NCBI RefSeq assembly: GCF_019550795.1
Contig: NZ_CP080545.1
Coordinates: 3,258,001-3,322,000 of the forward strand
Source of the DNA: Paenibacillus sp. sptzw28
GTDB lineage: Bacteria > Bacillota > Bacilli > Paenibacillales > Paenibacillaceae
Reading direction: 5' to 3'
Length of the DNA stretch: 64,000 bases
The translations under genes and the position numbers were made by a program. The first letter of the stretch is position 1. Every line of letters starts with the position of its first letter. This document shows, piece by piece, positions 54,877 to 63,908 of this stretch. Under the pieces are notes generated by a model that did not search any database, was not told the origin of the DNA, and saw only the letters and a program-made list of their open reading frames with translations.

Positions 54877-55899
54877 TTATCGAAGTTTCATTTCTTCGAT
54901 TACCGTATCTTCGTAAGCATGTCTTTCTCCATTCATAACTTCCTTAACCTTAACCGGGTGGCCTGTCAACGCCGATTCTAGCGCGGCAAAAACAATGCTT
55001 AACGCTTCAAGACCCCGTTCGCTGCTGGAAATTGGCGCTTTCCGGTCCGCTATTGCTTCCCACAATTCCACATATGAATGGGCAAACGGATGTGCCGGTA
55101 CTTCGGGGATAGGGCCGTTCACTTCCGTAAACATATGGGTGCGGTGCACGCCGTGATCGTTAATCCAGCCTGCGCCGGCCTTTCCTTTGAAATGCCGCCA
55201 AGCGGTACCTGCAAAAAAAGTCCGGTTTAAGGTGACCGTCGCATAGTCCATCAGCATATTTACGGAACCGATAATTCCGTTTTTAACCGCTCTGCAGACA
55301 GCCACATTCTCAGCCCCCAAAACGCTCGGTTCCGAAACGGTTAACACCCTGTCGTACTTTTTGGCATCTGCTATCATTTCTCGTGCAAAGAACGGAGATA
55401 TGGCTAGCGGCATTTGCATTTGTACATGAATACCGGCGGCAAAACAATCCTCCGCCACGATGTGATGCAAATCGTGATTCAATAAGACCGAGACCGCATC
55501 CAATTTTTCTTCTGCGATCATTTTCCTGTAATCTGTATACACCGCCGGTCGTTTACCTAACCGTGCTTCAGCATTTGCAGCAAAGAGCCTTGCTCTATCT
55601 TCATTTAGATCGCAGACGGCCGACAATTCAAAGGTCTTCGTGTCCGCCTTCTTCAACTCTTCCAATCCTTCCAAATGAGCTGAAGGCCAGCCAGCCGACA
55701 TCCAGTGTCTGGGCCCGGCCGGATGCGGCCCACTAATCGACCAGTTCGGCGCACCGCCGGCCGAGTTCGGTGGCCGCATCAGCGTTGGTGCTTGCGTTTG
55801 TCCGAGCACCGTGATTGCTTCGTGCAGGCGCAGATCGAGCAGTTCTCTCCATCGTTTTGTAGGTCTCATGCCGGAACCGCAGTTCAACGGTATATCCAC
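54877..55899 (-). CDS. Gfo/Idh/MocA family oxidoreductase, altered N-terminus
   Basis: From about residue 74 the sequence is a normal Gfo/Idh/MocA protein: HLEGLEELKKADTKTFELSAVCDLN, VYTDYRKMIAEEKLDAVSVLLNHDLHH, SPFFAREMIADAKKYDRVLTVSEP. The family oxidises or reduces sugars with NAD(P). The first 73 residues (DIPLNCGSGMRPTKRWRELL...) do not fit, and the Rossmann GxGxxG strand is missing or scrambled. The gene looks like a fusion or rearrangement joined in frame with unrelated sequence, and activity is doubtful. Last intact gene of the operon. Confidence 0.65.
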   Translation of the reverse strand: MDIPLNCGSGMRPTKRWRELLDLRLHEAITVLGQTQAPTLMRPPNSAGGAPNWSISGPHPAGPRHWMSAGWPSAHLEGLEELKKADTKTFELSAVCDLNEDRARLFAANAEARLGKRPAVYTDYRKMIAEEKLDAVSVLLNHDLHHIVAEDCFAAGIHVQMQMPLAISPFFAREMIADAKKYDRVLTVSEPSVLGAENVAVCRAVKNGIIGSVNMLMDYATVTLNRTFFAGTAWRHFKGKAGAGWINDHGVHRTHMFTEVNGPIPEVPAHPFAHSYVELWEAIADRKAPISSSERGLEALSIVFAALESALTGHPVKVKEVMNGERHAYEDTVIEEMKLR

Positions 55900-55960
55900 A
55901 TAAGCACCTTCCGCGGTTCCGTCTCCGTCGACATTCAGGACCTTATAGGGAAACTCGCGA

Positions 55961-56842
55961 TCATGGCCTGTTTTGAAGCGCCTTTATTCCAAGCGCCAGC
56001 GCCCCAGCCAAGCCCGCATTTTCGCCTAGTCCGGGAGGAACGATGTAAGTTTCGATATTAGCTAGAATTTCGTCTGCCTGGACATAACCGTTGAGGTTTT
56101 TCAGCACTTCCTTACGGATTGATGGGAATAATTGCTCTTGGTGCATGACGCCTCCGCCCAAAATAACTTTCTTCGGCGACAGCAACAGGATCACGCTGCT
56201 TACGGCTTGGCCGATATAGAACGCTTCAATTTCCCAGGCTGGATGATATGCGGGAATTTCGCTGCCCTTCTTACCCCATCTCTCCTCCAAGGCCGGACCT
56301 GCAGCCATGCCTTCAAGACAATCGCTGTGATAAGGGCATTTCCCGGCGTATTCGTCTTCCGGGTGGCGTCTTGTAAGCACATGTCCGCCTTCCGGATGAA
56401 CAAGACCGTGAACGAGTCTTCCTTCTGAATAGACGCCGACGCCGATGCCGGTTCCCACTGTATAATACACGCAGCTGTCCAGTCCCCGTGCAGCTCCCCA
56501 AGTCGCTTCCCCGTATGCAGCCGCGTTAACATCGGTGTCCCATTCGAACGGCACGTCAAATTCGGACTTCAGCGTATCCAAAAACGGAAAATTAGTCCAT
56601 CCAGGCTTGGGAGTCGTCGTAATCCAGCCATAATAAGGACTAAAAGGGTCTATGTTAAGTGGGCCAAATGAGCCGATGCCGATAGCTTCCACTTGCTTGT
56701 CCTTGAAATAAGCGATGACTTTCGACATTGTAAGTTCTGGATTTTCAGTCGGAAAACTTACGCGGTCCTCGATGATCCCTTGCTCATTTCCGATGCCGCA
56801 AATAAATTTAGTGCCTCCTGCTTCGATTGCACCGATATGCAT
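55961..56842 (-). CDS. ROK family fructokinase
   Basis: The 293-residue enzyme phosphorylates fructose (or a related hexose) with ATP. EAGGTK at 7-12 binds phosphate, DTDVNAAAYGE carries the catalytic Asp, TVGTGIGVG is the ATP loop, and His154, Cys169, His172 and Cys175 form the zinc site of GmuE/ScrK-type fructokinases. Following GH32 in the operon, it would use the fructose released by that enzyme. GGAGGAG lies eight bases before the ATG. Confidence 0.9.
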   Translation of the reverse strand: MHIGAIEAGGTKFICGIGNEQGIIEDRVSFPTENPELTMSKVIAYFKDKQVEAIGIGSFGPLNIDPFSPYYGWITTTPKPGWTNFPFLDTLKSEFDVPFEWDTDVNAAAYGEATWGAARGLDSCVYYTVGTGIGVGVYSEGRLVHGLVHPEGGHVLTRRHPEDEYAGKCPYHSDCLEGMAAGPALEERWGKKGSEIPAYHPAWEIEAFYIGQAVSSVILLLSPKKVILGGGVMHQEQLFPSIRKEVLKNLNGYVQADEILANIETYIVPPGLGENAGLAGALALGIKALQNRP

Positions 56843-57029
56843 GTTTCATTCTCCTCCACAATCCAATAATAAACCGATCCGCCTTAATTGGGCGGACCGG
56901 GGGTTACATTAACTGTAGTATTCAACAACAAGAAAGAAGTTTACATACACTTTGTCACGGCATAATATCCAGCAAATCACCTTTACGTGAGTAAGACTGC
57001 TGCATGATTGCTTCTCGTCATGTGTGCGG

Positions 57030-58541
57030 TCAGCCAATCGTTCCGTTAGTGGCGGCCATTTGCCCCATTCCTTCGTAAATGGAGTGTAAATTGAAAACCT
57101 CAAGCGAAACAAGCTTCGCATGACCGTTTGCGGCAAACAGCTCCACCGTACCGCATCCGGCATCGGGGAATATAAGATCCGTCATGACGCCGTTCCCGTC
57201 GCCAGCGAACACCTCTACCGAGGAGCAATCAATGAACAGATGAAGGCGAATAAGCCCCTTATCCGGCTGCAGCTTCATCTCGTGCCTGCAAGCAAACTGC
57301 GGATGAAAGTCGATGATGCCTGAGGCGGAGCGGTCAATAAATAAGGTTTGATTCCCCGCATCGTAACCTATGATCGTTTGCCCATGCCCCGCAGTCCCCA
57401 GCTTAATACAGACTTGATCGGCGTCGCCGGGTTCGAATAGAGCAACGACTTCCGCTCTGTTATCCGTGATCTCAATCGCATGAGAATGCTCTGCCGCGAT
57501 AAGTATATTGTTCCAATGGCGTTTTCCTGAACGCAGCCTCTGCAATTCCAGGGCCGGGCGCTGAACGAGACGGATTCCCTCAGCCTCATTGCGCAGCGAC
57601 AATACGCGTGGTATGGTCATCGCCCCTCTCCAGTTCTCGGTGGGCGTTTGGTTCGCGTATTTCCAGTTGCTCATCCATCCGATCAACAAGCGTCTGCCGT
57701 CTTCAGCCGGGACGTCGGAGAAGGTCACCCCGGCATAATTGTCGCGGCCATGGTCAAGCCAGAGCACACAATCCGGCACGTTATCGTTGACAAACGAATA
57801 GCCGTTGAATGAACCGACAAAATATTGCGTTCTCGAGCCCTCCGGATAATCGGGGTCGTCGCCAATGCTCACGATCAGCACCCATTTCTTCGATAAATAT
57901 CCCTCGACGGAAAGCTCGAATAAATCCGGACATTCCCAGACCCCGTCATGGGACCCCTCTTCTGCGCCAAAAATGCTGGCAAAGGACCAAGAGATAAGAT
58001 CGGTGGATCGGTACAAGCGAACGTGATCGCCAGCGGCCAGGACCATTACCCAGCTTGCCGTTTCTTCATGCCGGAATACTTTAGGGTCGCGGAAATCGGC
58101 GATTTGTTCCGTCAGTACCGGGTTCCCCGGATACTTGATCCAGGAACGTCCTTTATCCAAACTATATGCGATGCTCTGGCGCTGTCTCGGCTGGCCGTTA
58201 TCCGGATCTGTATCATGCTGCGTAAAGACGGCAACCAAGCCTGTCCCCCCGTTAAACAATCCTGAGCTGTCCGTCCAATCGACGACCACGCACCCGGAGA
58301 AAATAAAACCGTTGCCGTCAGGTGCGAGCGCCACCTCAAGATGCTCCCAATGGACCATATCCCGGCTTACGGCATGCCCCCAATGCATCGGACCCCATGT
58401 GGTTCCTTCAGGGTAATGTTGATAAAACAGGTGATACTCGCCTTCGTAAAACACCATCCCATTAGGATCGTTCAACCAGTGAGCCTCAGGCGTGAAATGG
58501 AACTGGGGCCGGAATTTCTCGTCAAACTTCGATTTCGTCAC
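57030..58541 (-). CDS. Glycoside hydrolase family 32 (sucrose/fructan hydrolase)
   Basis: The 503-residue intracellular enzyme (no signal peptide) has WLNDPNG at 22-28 (nucleophile Asp25), FRDPK at 150-154 (transition-state Asp) and ECPDL at 203-207 (acid/base Glu), with the C-terminal beta sandwich (HLFIDCSSVEVFAGDG). It cleaves terminal fructosyl units from sucrose, sucrose-6-P or short fructans brought in by the ABC transporter upstream. GTG start at 58541. Confidence 0.92.
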   Translation of the reverse strand: MTKSKFDEKFRPQFHFTPEAHWLNDPNGMVFYEGEYHLFYQHYPEGTTWGPMHWGHAVSRDMVHWEHLEVALAPDGNGFIFSGCVVVDWTDSSGLFNGGTGLVAVFTQHDTDPDNGQPRQRQSIAYSLDKGRSWIKYPGNPVLTEQIADFRDPKVFRHEETASWVMVLAAGDHVRLYRSTDLISWSFASIFGAEEGSHDGVWECPDLFELSVEGYLSKKWVLIVSIGDDPDYPEGSRTQYFVGSFNGYSFVNDNVPDCVLWLDHGRDNYAGVTFSDVPAEDGRRLLIGWMSNWKYANQTPTENWRGAMTIPRVLSLRNEAEGIRLVQRPALELQRLRSGKRHWNNILIAAEHSHAIEITDNRAEVVALFEPGDADQVCIKLGTAGHGQTIIGYDAGNQTLFIDRSASGIIDFHPQFACRHEMKLQPDKGLIRLHLFIDCSSVEVFAGDGNGVMTDLIFPDAGCGTVELFAANGHAKLVSLEVFNLHSIYEGMGQMAATNGTIG

Positions 58542-58648
58542 GCTTCAGTACGCTCCCTTCTCATCCTATCCTCTTTGCACATCTCTCTCAATCAGGACTA
58601 ACGAACGCCGGAACGGAATCCTCGCTCCGTCCCGGCCCTGTTCATACC

Positions 58649-60274
58649 TTACTTATTCAGCTGCTGATTGTAACGATCCAATCCCTTTTGATAGATGTCC
58701 ATCAATTGGTCGAGACCCATCTCTTTTACCTGCTTCACATAGGCATCCCATGACTTATCGGTAACGCCGTCCACGATGAATTTCGCTCTTTGCGTATTCA
58801 CGAATTTGATCAAATCGGGTTCGATTTTGTTGATCGTGTCGAGTTCTTCCGGATCGAAGAAGATGCCCGGATAATTCTCTTTTTCCATGAACGGCTCATA
58901 GTACTTCTCCAGATCCTTCTTGCGCTGCTGCGCGCGCGGCTCCATATCCACTATCGTTTGATAGTCTTCTTTCGTGATGACGCCTGCGCCGTTAGGAGCG
59001 ACCGTCTGACGGTATTCGCCCATCGATTTGCCTGCGGGAAGCGGCAGATTCACAAGCTTGCCGTTTGCATCCTTCTTATAGATAATGCCGATCGGGCCCC
59101 AATGAATTTGCGCAGCCATGTAAGGCTCGTATTGCTGGTCGATCCAGCGCATCGTGACTTCCGGATATTTGTCCTCCTTCGTGATGACAAACGCCCCCCT
59201 GCCAGGGCCGCCGCCGTTGCCCCGACCAATGTCTTTAATGCCTGTCGGACCGACAAGCGGCGGTACAAGCGCATAATCCTTCGCGCGATCCGTACCAACG
59301 ACTTCTTCGATTTCCCACCAGACGTATGAGCCCAGCGTTTCTTCCGGCGTTTTGCCCTTGGCCAAATATTGCGGCGCTTGTTGCGTGAATGATTCCGGAT
59401 CAATAAGTCCCTGCTTATACCATTTCTCATTAAAATATGTCAATGCTTCTTTGTACTGCGGTTGAACGGCCGTGAAAATCACTTTTCCGTCCCTGACGAT
59501 ACGGTGATCCAAATTATCCGGCATGCCGAACGCGCCGAAGAGACCGCTAATATCCGCTGTCCAGTTCATATGCATAAAGCTGAGCGGGATTTCGTCTTGT
59601 TTGCCGTTGCCGTTCGGGTCATCATTCTTAAAGGCAAGCAAGTCCTTTGTGTAATCGTCCAAGGTGACCGGCATCTTCAAACCAAGCTTATCGAGCCACG
59701 ATTTATTGATTACATGGAAGAAAGGATTTGTGCCGAGTTCATTCTCTTCCCAGGTAGGCAGACCGTAAATGTGGCCATCCGGAGCGGTAATCGCAGCCTT
59801 AATGTCCGGTCTTTTTTCGAGAAGCTTGTTCAGGTTCGGCGCATAATCGGCTATCAGCTTCTCGAGCGGTATAATCGTGCCGTCTTTGCCGTAGGAGATC
59901 AGTTCATAGTCGGTGAAACCGGCGCCATAGAAGGCGTCAGGCAAGTCGCCGCTCGCGAGGAGCAAGCTTTTCTTCTCCGCATAATCGGTATCCGGAATGT
60001 TATCCCATTCAACATGGACGTTGGTCGACTTTTCGAGACGTTTGAAAATTTCCATCTCGCCGTAATTTGGGGCCAGCGCCGCTTTTGGCGCGACCATCTT
60101 GAGTGTGATTTTGTCTTTGACTATTGGCAGGCCATCCTTGCTGACCGCGATTGTATTCCCGGCCGCGCCGGCGTTTGCCGATCCGCTGCCGCTATTCTCC
60201 GACTTCGTGCAGCCCGCCAAAAGTACGCTGGTCGCCACGACCAAACAGAGTGCTGCGGATAATCCTTTTTTCAT
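58649..60274 (-). CDS. Extracellular solute-binding lipoprotein (LplA type)
   Basis: ATG 60274 has GAGGAGG upstream and starts a lipoprotein signal ending LLAGC (Cys22). The mature protein (about 520 residues) has the LplA pattern DIPDTDYAEKKSLLLASGDLPD, YGLPTWEENELG, MPVTLDDYTKDLLAFKNDDPNGNGKQDEIP (calcium-loop-like) and a late EKENYPGIFFDPEELDTI. It captures oligosaccharides, probably fructans or sucrose given the GH32 neighbour. An in-frame upstream ATG at 60316 is not supported. Confidence 0.92.
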   Translation of the reverse strand: MKKGLSAALCLVVATSVLLAGCTKSENSGSGSANAGAAGNTIAVSKDGLPIVKDKITLKMVAPKAALAPNYGEMEIFKRLEKSTNVHVEWDNIPDTDYAEKKSLLLASGDLPDAFYGAGFTDYELISYGKDGTIIPLEKLIADYAPNLNKLLEKRPDIKAAITAPDGHIYGLPTWEENELGTNPFFHVINKSWLDKLGLKMPVTLDDYTKDLLAFKNDDPNGNGKQDEIPLSFMHMNWTADISGLFGAFGMPDNLDHRIVRDGKVIFTAVQPQYKEALTYFNEKWYKQGLIDPESFTQQAPQYLAKGKTPEETLGSYVWWEIEEVVGTDRAKDYALVPPLVGPTGIKDIGRGNGGGPGRGAFVITKEDKYPEVTMRWIDQQYEPYMAAQIHWGPIGIIYKKDANGKLVNLPLPAGKSMGEYRQTVAPNGAGVITKEDYQTIVDMEPRAQQRKKDLEKYYEPFMEKENYPGIFFDPEELDTINKIEPDLIKFVNTQRAKFIVDGVTDKSWDAYVKQVKEMGLDQLMDIYQKGLDRYNQQLNK

Positions 60275-60381
60275 CTTTGTGTACCCTCCTCTTTTTGTTA
60301 AACCACGCTGTTTCATCTATAATTCACCCGAGAGGCCTTGCCCGGGGAATTACCGCATCGAAGGCGCCTGTATCGGCGGTG

Positions 60382-61281
60382 TTACCCTTTGATTGAGCCT
60401 ATCATGACACCTTTTACGAAATATCTTTGCAGGAACGGATACATGATCAGAAGCGGCAGACTTGCCACGATAATGACGCCGTATTTGATCAGCTCGGAAA
60501 CCCGCATTTTGGCAGCGTAAGACTCGACGTCAATCATCATGCTGGAGTTAACCTGATTCTGCACGAGAATGTTGCGAAGAATGAGCTGAAGCGGGTATTT
60601 CGCTTGATCGTTCAAATAAATCAGGGCATCGAAGAAGCTGTTCCAGAAGCCCACCATATGGAACAGAACCATGACCGCGATAATCGGCTTGGACAACGGA
60701 ATGACCATCTGCAGAAAAAACTTCGTATTCGAGCATCCGTCGATGAAGGCGGCTTCCCTCATTTCATCGGGTATTGTACTTTGGAAGAATGTACGAACGA
60801 TGATGATATTGAACACACCGGCAGCTCCCGGAAGGACAAGCGCCCAAATCGTGTTGATCATGCCAAGGTCCTTGACGAGTAAATAAGTCGGAATCAACCC
60901 GCCGCTGAAGAAGGTCGTCAGAAGAAAGAACCACATAAACACGTTTCTGCCGACAAAATCTTTACGCGACAACGGGTAGGCTGCAAAGAGCGTCAAGGCC
61001 ACACCTATTACCGTTCCCACGACGGCATAAAGCAAAGAATTCGCATAACCGAGCCATATTGAAGAATCGTTAAAGATTCGCTGGTAACCATCCATAGTGA
61101 AGCCTTTCGGAAACAGCCACACATCGCCGGCATATATCGCGTTCGGATCACTGACGGAAGCGATCAGTACAAAGTACAAAGGATATAGAATCAGCAGCAT
61201 GCCGATCGTGAGAAATACCACATTCAAGCAATCGAACAATAAATCACCCTTGCCATTGCGTTTAAGCACAGTCGTTGTCAT
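60382..61281 (-). CDS. Sugar ABC transporter permease (LplC/YtcP type)
   Basis: The 299-residue six-helix permease has the EAA loop MREAAFIDGCSNTKFFLQMVIPL and the LplC-type start LFDCLNVVFLTIGMLLILYPLYFVLIASVS. It is the second permease of the operon, 15 bases after the LplB-type gene, and pairs with it. It needs a separately encoded ATPase. Confidence 0.93.
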   Translation of the reverse strand: MTTTVLKRNGKGDLLFDCLNVVFLTIGMLLILYPLYFVLIASVSDPNAIYAGDVWLFPKGFTMDGYQRIFNDSSIWLGYANSLLYAVVGTVIGVALTLFAAYPLSRKDFVGRNVFMWFFLLTTFFSGGLIPTYLLVKDLGMINTIWALVLPGAAGVFNIIIVRTFFQSTIPDEMREAAFIDGCSNTKFFLQMVIPLSKPIIAVMVLFHMVGFWNSFFDALIYLNDQAKYPLQLILRNILVQNQVNSSMMIDVESYAAKMRVSELIKYGVIIVASLPLLIMYPFLQRYFVKGVMIGSIKG

Positions 61282-61296
61282 GAGGCTCCCCTTCCC

Positions 61297-62253
61297 TTAC
61301 CACAAACTGGTTTCTGTTAATTTCCTGGCAATTCGGTTCACAGCTACAAGCAGAATGATATTGAGGACTGAATTAAATAAACCGATTGCCGCAGAATAAC
61401 TATATTGCGCCTTCTCGATACCCATTTGATAGACGTAAGTCGGTAAAATATTAGATGTGTCATAGTTGAGGTCGCTCTGCATCAGGAACGCTTTTTCGAA
61501 TCCGACGCTCATAATATTGCCCATCGCAAGAACGAGTAAAATAATGATGGTCGGCGCTATGCCGGGGATGTCAACGTGAAGTACGCGCTTCCATTTGGTT
61601 GCGCCATCCATAATGGCCGCTTCGTGAAGCTCCGGACTCACGCCGGCCAAAGCAGCCAAATAGATGATCGTCGCAAATCCCGTCTCCTGCCAAATCCCGG
61701 ACAAAATATAGAGTGGGCGGAACCATTCGGCATCGGCCATGAACAGAATCGGCTTGCCTCCGAAGAAGGTGATGAGATGGTTAACAAGTCCGCTGTTCGG
61801 TGAAAGGAATACATTAAGCATGCCGACCAATACGACCGTCGAAATGAAGTGGGGCGCATAGATCACGGTCTGCACGAACTTCTTGTACCGTTTCGCCAGC
61901 AACTGGTTCAGCATGAGCGCCACGATAATCGGAATCGGGAAGCCGAACACGAGCGACTGGACGCTCAGCAATAACGTATTTTTGATAATAGGCCAGAAAT
62001 TATAGGATTCGAAAAACTGGACAAAATAACTGATCCCGACCCATTCGCTGCCCCAGATGCCCTTGCTGGCCGAGAAATCCTTGAAGGCAATTTGGACGCC
62101 ATACATAGGGTAATATTTGAAAATCAGATACAAGATGACGACCGGCAGAAGAAACAGGTACAGCTCGTAATTGCGTTTGATTTGAACCCAAGTTCTGCTC
62201 TTAACTGCCCGCTTCTGCCGACTGGCAACGGTATCTCTCGTTATCACGTTCAT
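61297..62253 (-). CDS. Sugar ABC transporter permease (LplB/YteP type)
   Basis: The 318-residue permease has a basic N-terminus, six helices and the EAA loop LHEAAIMDGATKWKRVLHVDIP. YYPMYGVQIAFKDFSASKGIWGSEWVG is typical of LplB/YteP. I chose ATG 62253 because GAGGAG lies seven bases upstream; ATG 62286 overlaps an operator. First gene of the operon after the LacI operators. Confidence 0.93.
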   Translation of the reverse strand: MNVITRDTVASRQKRAVKSRTWVQIKRNYELYLFLLPVVILYLIFKYYPMYGVQIAFKDFSASKGIWGSEWVGISYFVQFFESYNFWPIIKNTLLLSVQSLVFGFPIPIIVALMLNQLLAKRYKKFVQTVIYAPHFISTVVLVGMLNVFLSPNSGLVNHLITFFGGKPILFMADAEWFRPLYILSGIWQETGFATIIYLAALAGVSPELHEAAIMDGATKWKRVLHVDIPGIAPTIIILLVLAMGNIMSVGFEKAFLMQSDLNYDTSNILPTYVYQMGIEKAQYSYSAAIGLFNSVLNIILLVAVNRIARKLTETSLW

Positions 62254-62273
62254 GCGCCATCTCCTCATTTTTT

Positions 62274-62303
62274 GAAACGTTTCCACTCTACTTGAAACGT
62301 TTC
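62274..62303. promoter_or_regulatory. Two LacI operators ahead of the fructan operon
   Basis: GAAACGTTTC at 62274-62283 and again at 62294-62303, each within TTGAAACGTTTCCA-type contexts, centre to centre 20 bp (two helical turns). They lie between lacI and the permease gene, where a LacI-family dimer pair could block transcription. Confidence 0.85.
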
Positions 62304-62321
62304 CAATTTGGGGTAAAAAAA

Positions 62322-63290
62322 TTAAGTTGTTTCTCCCGGCCTGAAAACAACCGGTATTCGGTACGTTTCGCGGTCTAATGTTTCTCCCTCGATCTTCTTG
62401 AACAGCAGCCTAATCGTAGTTCTGGCCATTTCCTCCACCGGCTGCCGGATGGTTGATAATACCGGATGAAATAATTGATGATCCTGTATGCCGTCGTACC
62501 CAATCACTTTCACGTCCTGTGGAACGCGAATGCCTTCCTTGCCCGCCCGCTCGATGTAATTGGCGGCAAACATGTCCGTGATGGCGAAGACACCGTCGAC
62601 ATCGCCGTGCTCGCGTATAAATTCGCTGTAAAATTGCTCTTCGTCCGTCACCGGATCCGGCTTCTCGTAAACGACGAAATCAAGTCCAAGGGCTTCCGCC
62701 TCGTGTATAAAGCCTTCTTTACGGTTCATCGTTTCGCTGGGAACCTCGGTCAGGCTGCCAATGAATGCCGGTTTTCGTACGCCCGCCTTCACGAGTTCTC
62801 TGAGCGCGAGCCGTCCGCCTTCAAAGTTGTCCGAAGTGACGCAAGTTATTTTCTTGTCGAAGTGGCGGTCGATGCTGACGATTGGAATATCCGTGCTCAC
62901 ATTTTTATCGATATCGTTGTAAGTAATTCCGACAATTCCTGCAACTTTGTTCTGCTGCAGCATATCCAAATAATAAAGCTCTTTCTCCGGCTTGCCGCCG
63001 CTGTTGCAGAGTATCAGCTTGAAGCCTTCGCGGTCCAGCTCGTCCTCAATGTAATACGCCAGTTCGGAAAAAAACGGATGCCAAATGGTTGGAAGCAGCA
63101 GCGCCACCATCTTCGATTTCTGCATCTTAAAGTTTCGCGCCACTTCATTCGGGATATAATTGAGCTGCGTAATGGCTGCCTTGACCTTCCGCAGAGTTTC
63201 CGGTTTGACTGCGCCGGAATTATTGATCACTCGCGAAACGGTTCCAACCGCCACTCCAGCCAAGTTAGCCACATCTTTAATGCTGGACAT
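62322..63290 (-). CDS. LacI family transcriptional repressor
   Basis: The 322-residue regulator has a classical headpiece (SIKDVANLAGVAVGTVSRVINNSGAVKPETLRKV) and a periplasmic-binding-protein-like core (VALLLPTIWHPFFSELAYYIE, IVSIDRHFDKKITCVTSDNFEGG, DVKVIGYDG). It should repress the adjacent transport/GH32 operon and itself until a sugar binds. GAAACGTTTC pairs flank it on both sides. AGGTCAAC precedes the ATG. Confidence 0.93.
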   Translation of the reverse strand: MSSIKDVANLAGVAVGTVSRVINNSGAVKPETLRKVKAAITQLNYIPNEVARNFKMQKSKMVALLLPTIWHPFFSELAYYIEDELDREGFKLILCNSGGKPEKELYYLDMLQQNKVAGIVGITYNDIDKNVSTDIPIVSIDRHFDKKITCVTSDNFEGGRLALRELVKAGVRKPAFIGSLTEVPSETMNRKEGFIHEAEALGLDFVVYEKPDPVTDEEQFYSEFIREHGDVDGVFAITDMFAANYIERAGKEGIRVPQDVKVIGYDGIQDHQLFHPVLSTIRQPVEEMARTTIRLLFKKIEGETLDRETYRIPVVFRPGETT

Positions 63291-63342
63291 GTTGACCTCC
63301 GCCTATATCTTCTTTAGTTGGTTCCATCATAACACCACATTG

Positions 63343-63374
63343 GAAACGTTTCAATAGTTTTTTTGAAACGTTTC
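63343..63374. promoter_or_regulatory. Two LacI operators upstream of lacI
   Basis: GAAACGTTTC at 63343-63352 and 63365-63374, centres 22 bp apart. With the pair at 62274-62303 they suggest autoregulation and perhaps looping across lacI. Confidence 0.8.
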
Positions 63375-63645
63375 CACAATCAAATATACGGCTTGGCGAT
63401 CGTGTTTCCGGTGCCAATTTCGCGGTGTAGATGCGTTTGTTGATGCAACATATAAAGCCCTCACTCCGCTTCTGTATCACGAAGCGGCATGAGAGCTTTT
63501 AGTTAACCGAATTAACACACCAGTTTTTTTAAAATCTTGTTACTTGCTCAGTAACGGAACCTCCGTATGCAGTCCCGAAATTTCTGATCTTTCCTGAATG
63601 ACTTCTTCTGAATTATCCATTAAAATTGTGCCTATTCCGCGACGA
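63375..63645. other. Gap with one imperfect hairpin
   Basis: AAAGCCCTCACTCCGCTT and AAGCGGCATGAGAGCTTTT (about 63450-63499) form an imperfect stem with T-rich ends, perhaps a terminator. Nothing else seen. Confidence 0.4.
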
Positions 63646-63648
63646 AAA

Positions 63649-63697
63649 AGCAGACCGCCAATGCAACGCTTTATTCCACATTCGTTTTCCGTTAATT
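63649..63697 (-). repeat. Cassette-type repeat, copy D
   Basis: On the minus strand it reads ATTAACGGAAAACGAATGTG, then GAATAAAGCGTTGC-ATT-GGCGGTCTGCT and TTTTTCG. It is a diverged copy of the same layout, about 29 bases past the stop of the 60-residue membrane-protein gene. Confidence 0.65.
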
Positions 63698-63725
63698 CAG
63701 CAAGCAACTCAGTTTACTGTTCTTG

Positions 63726-63908
63726 TTATTGATATACAAAACTACTCCAAATAATTGAAAAAATAATAAAGCCAAACATTACAGCACCCCAACCTGTATT
63801 ATTAGCTGTACTTTCACCCCCATTTTTTATTTTCTTAGCAAGAGCAACACAATTAACAAAAAAGATAATGGAAACAATTGGTGTTAAATAAGCAAAAATA
63901 AATGGCAT
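63726..63908 (-). CDS. 60-residue membrane protein with two helices
   Basis: ATG 63908 has AGGGAGGTG upstream. MPFIFAYLTPIVSIIFFVNCVALAKKIKNGG...WGAVMFGFIIFSIIWSSF predicts two membrane helices joined by a basic loop. Function is unknown. It is AT-rich and followed by repeat copy D, like other cassette-type genes in the window. Confidence 0.7.
   Translation of the reverse strand: MPFIFAYLTPIVSIIFFVNCVALAKKIKNGGESTANNTGWGAVMFGFIIFSIIWSSFVYQ

Noticed and set aside
59462..60262. A 266-codon plus-strand open frame
   Set aside because: Antisense to the solute-binding lipoprotein gene; composition is that of a shadow frame.
62274..62303. Catabolite-control (cre) sites for CcpA
   Set aside because: The GAAACGTTTC palindrome is tighter and more symmetrical than the usual cre consensus and occurs only around the local lacI gene, so the local LacI protein is the better candidate, though CcpA is not excluded.
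62475..63317. A 280-codon plus-strand open frame
   Set aside because: Antisense to the LacI gene, with no motif and no translation signals.
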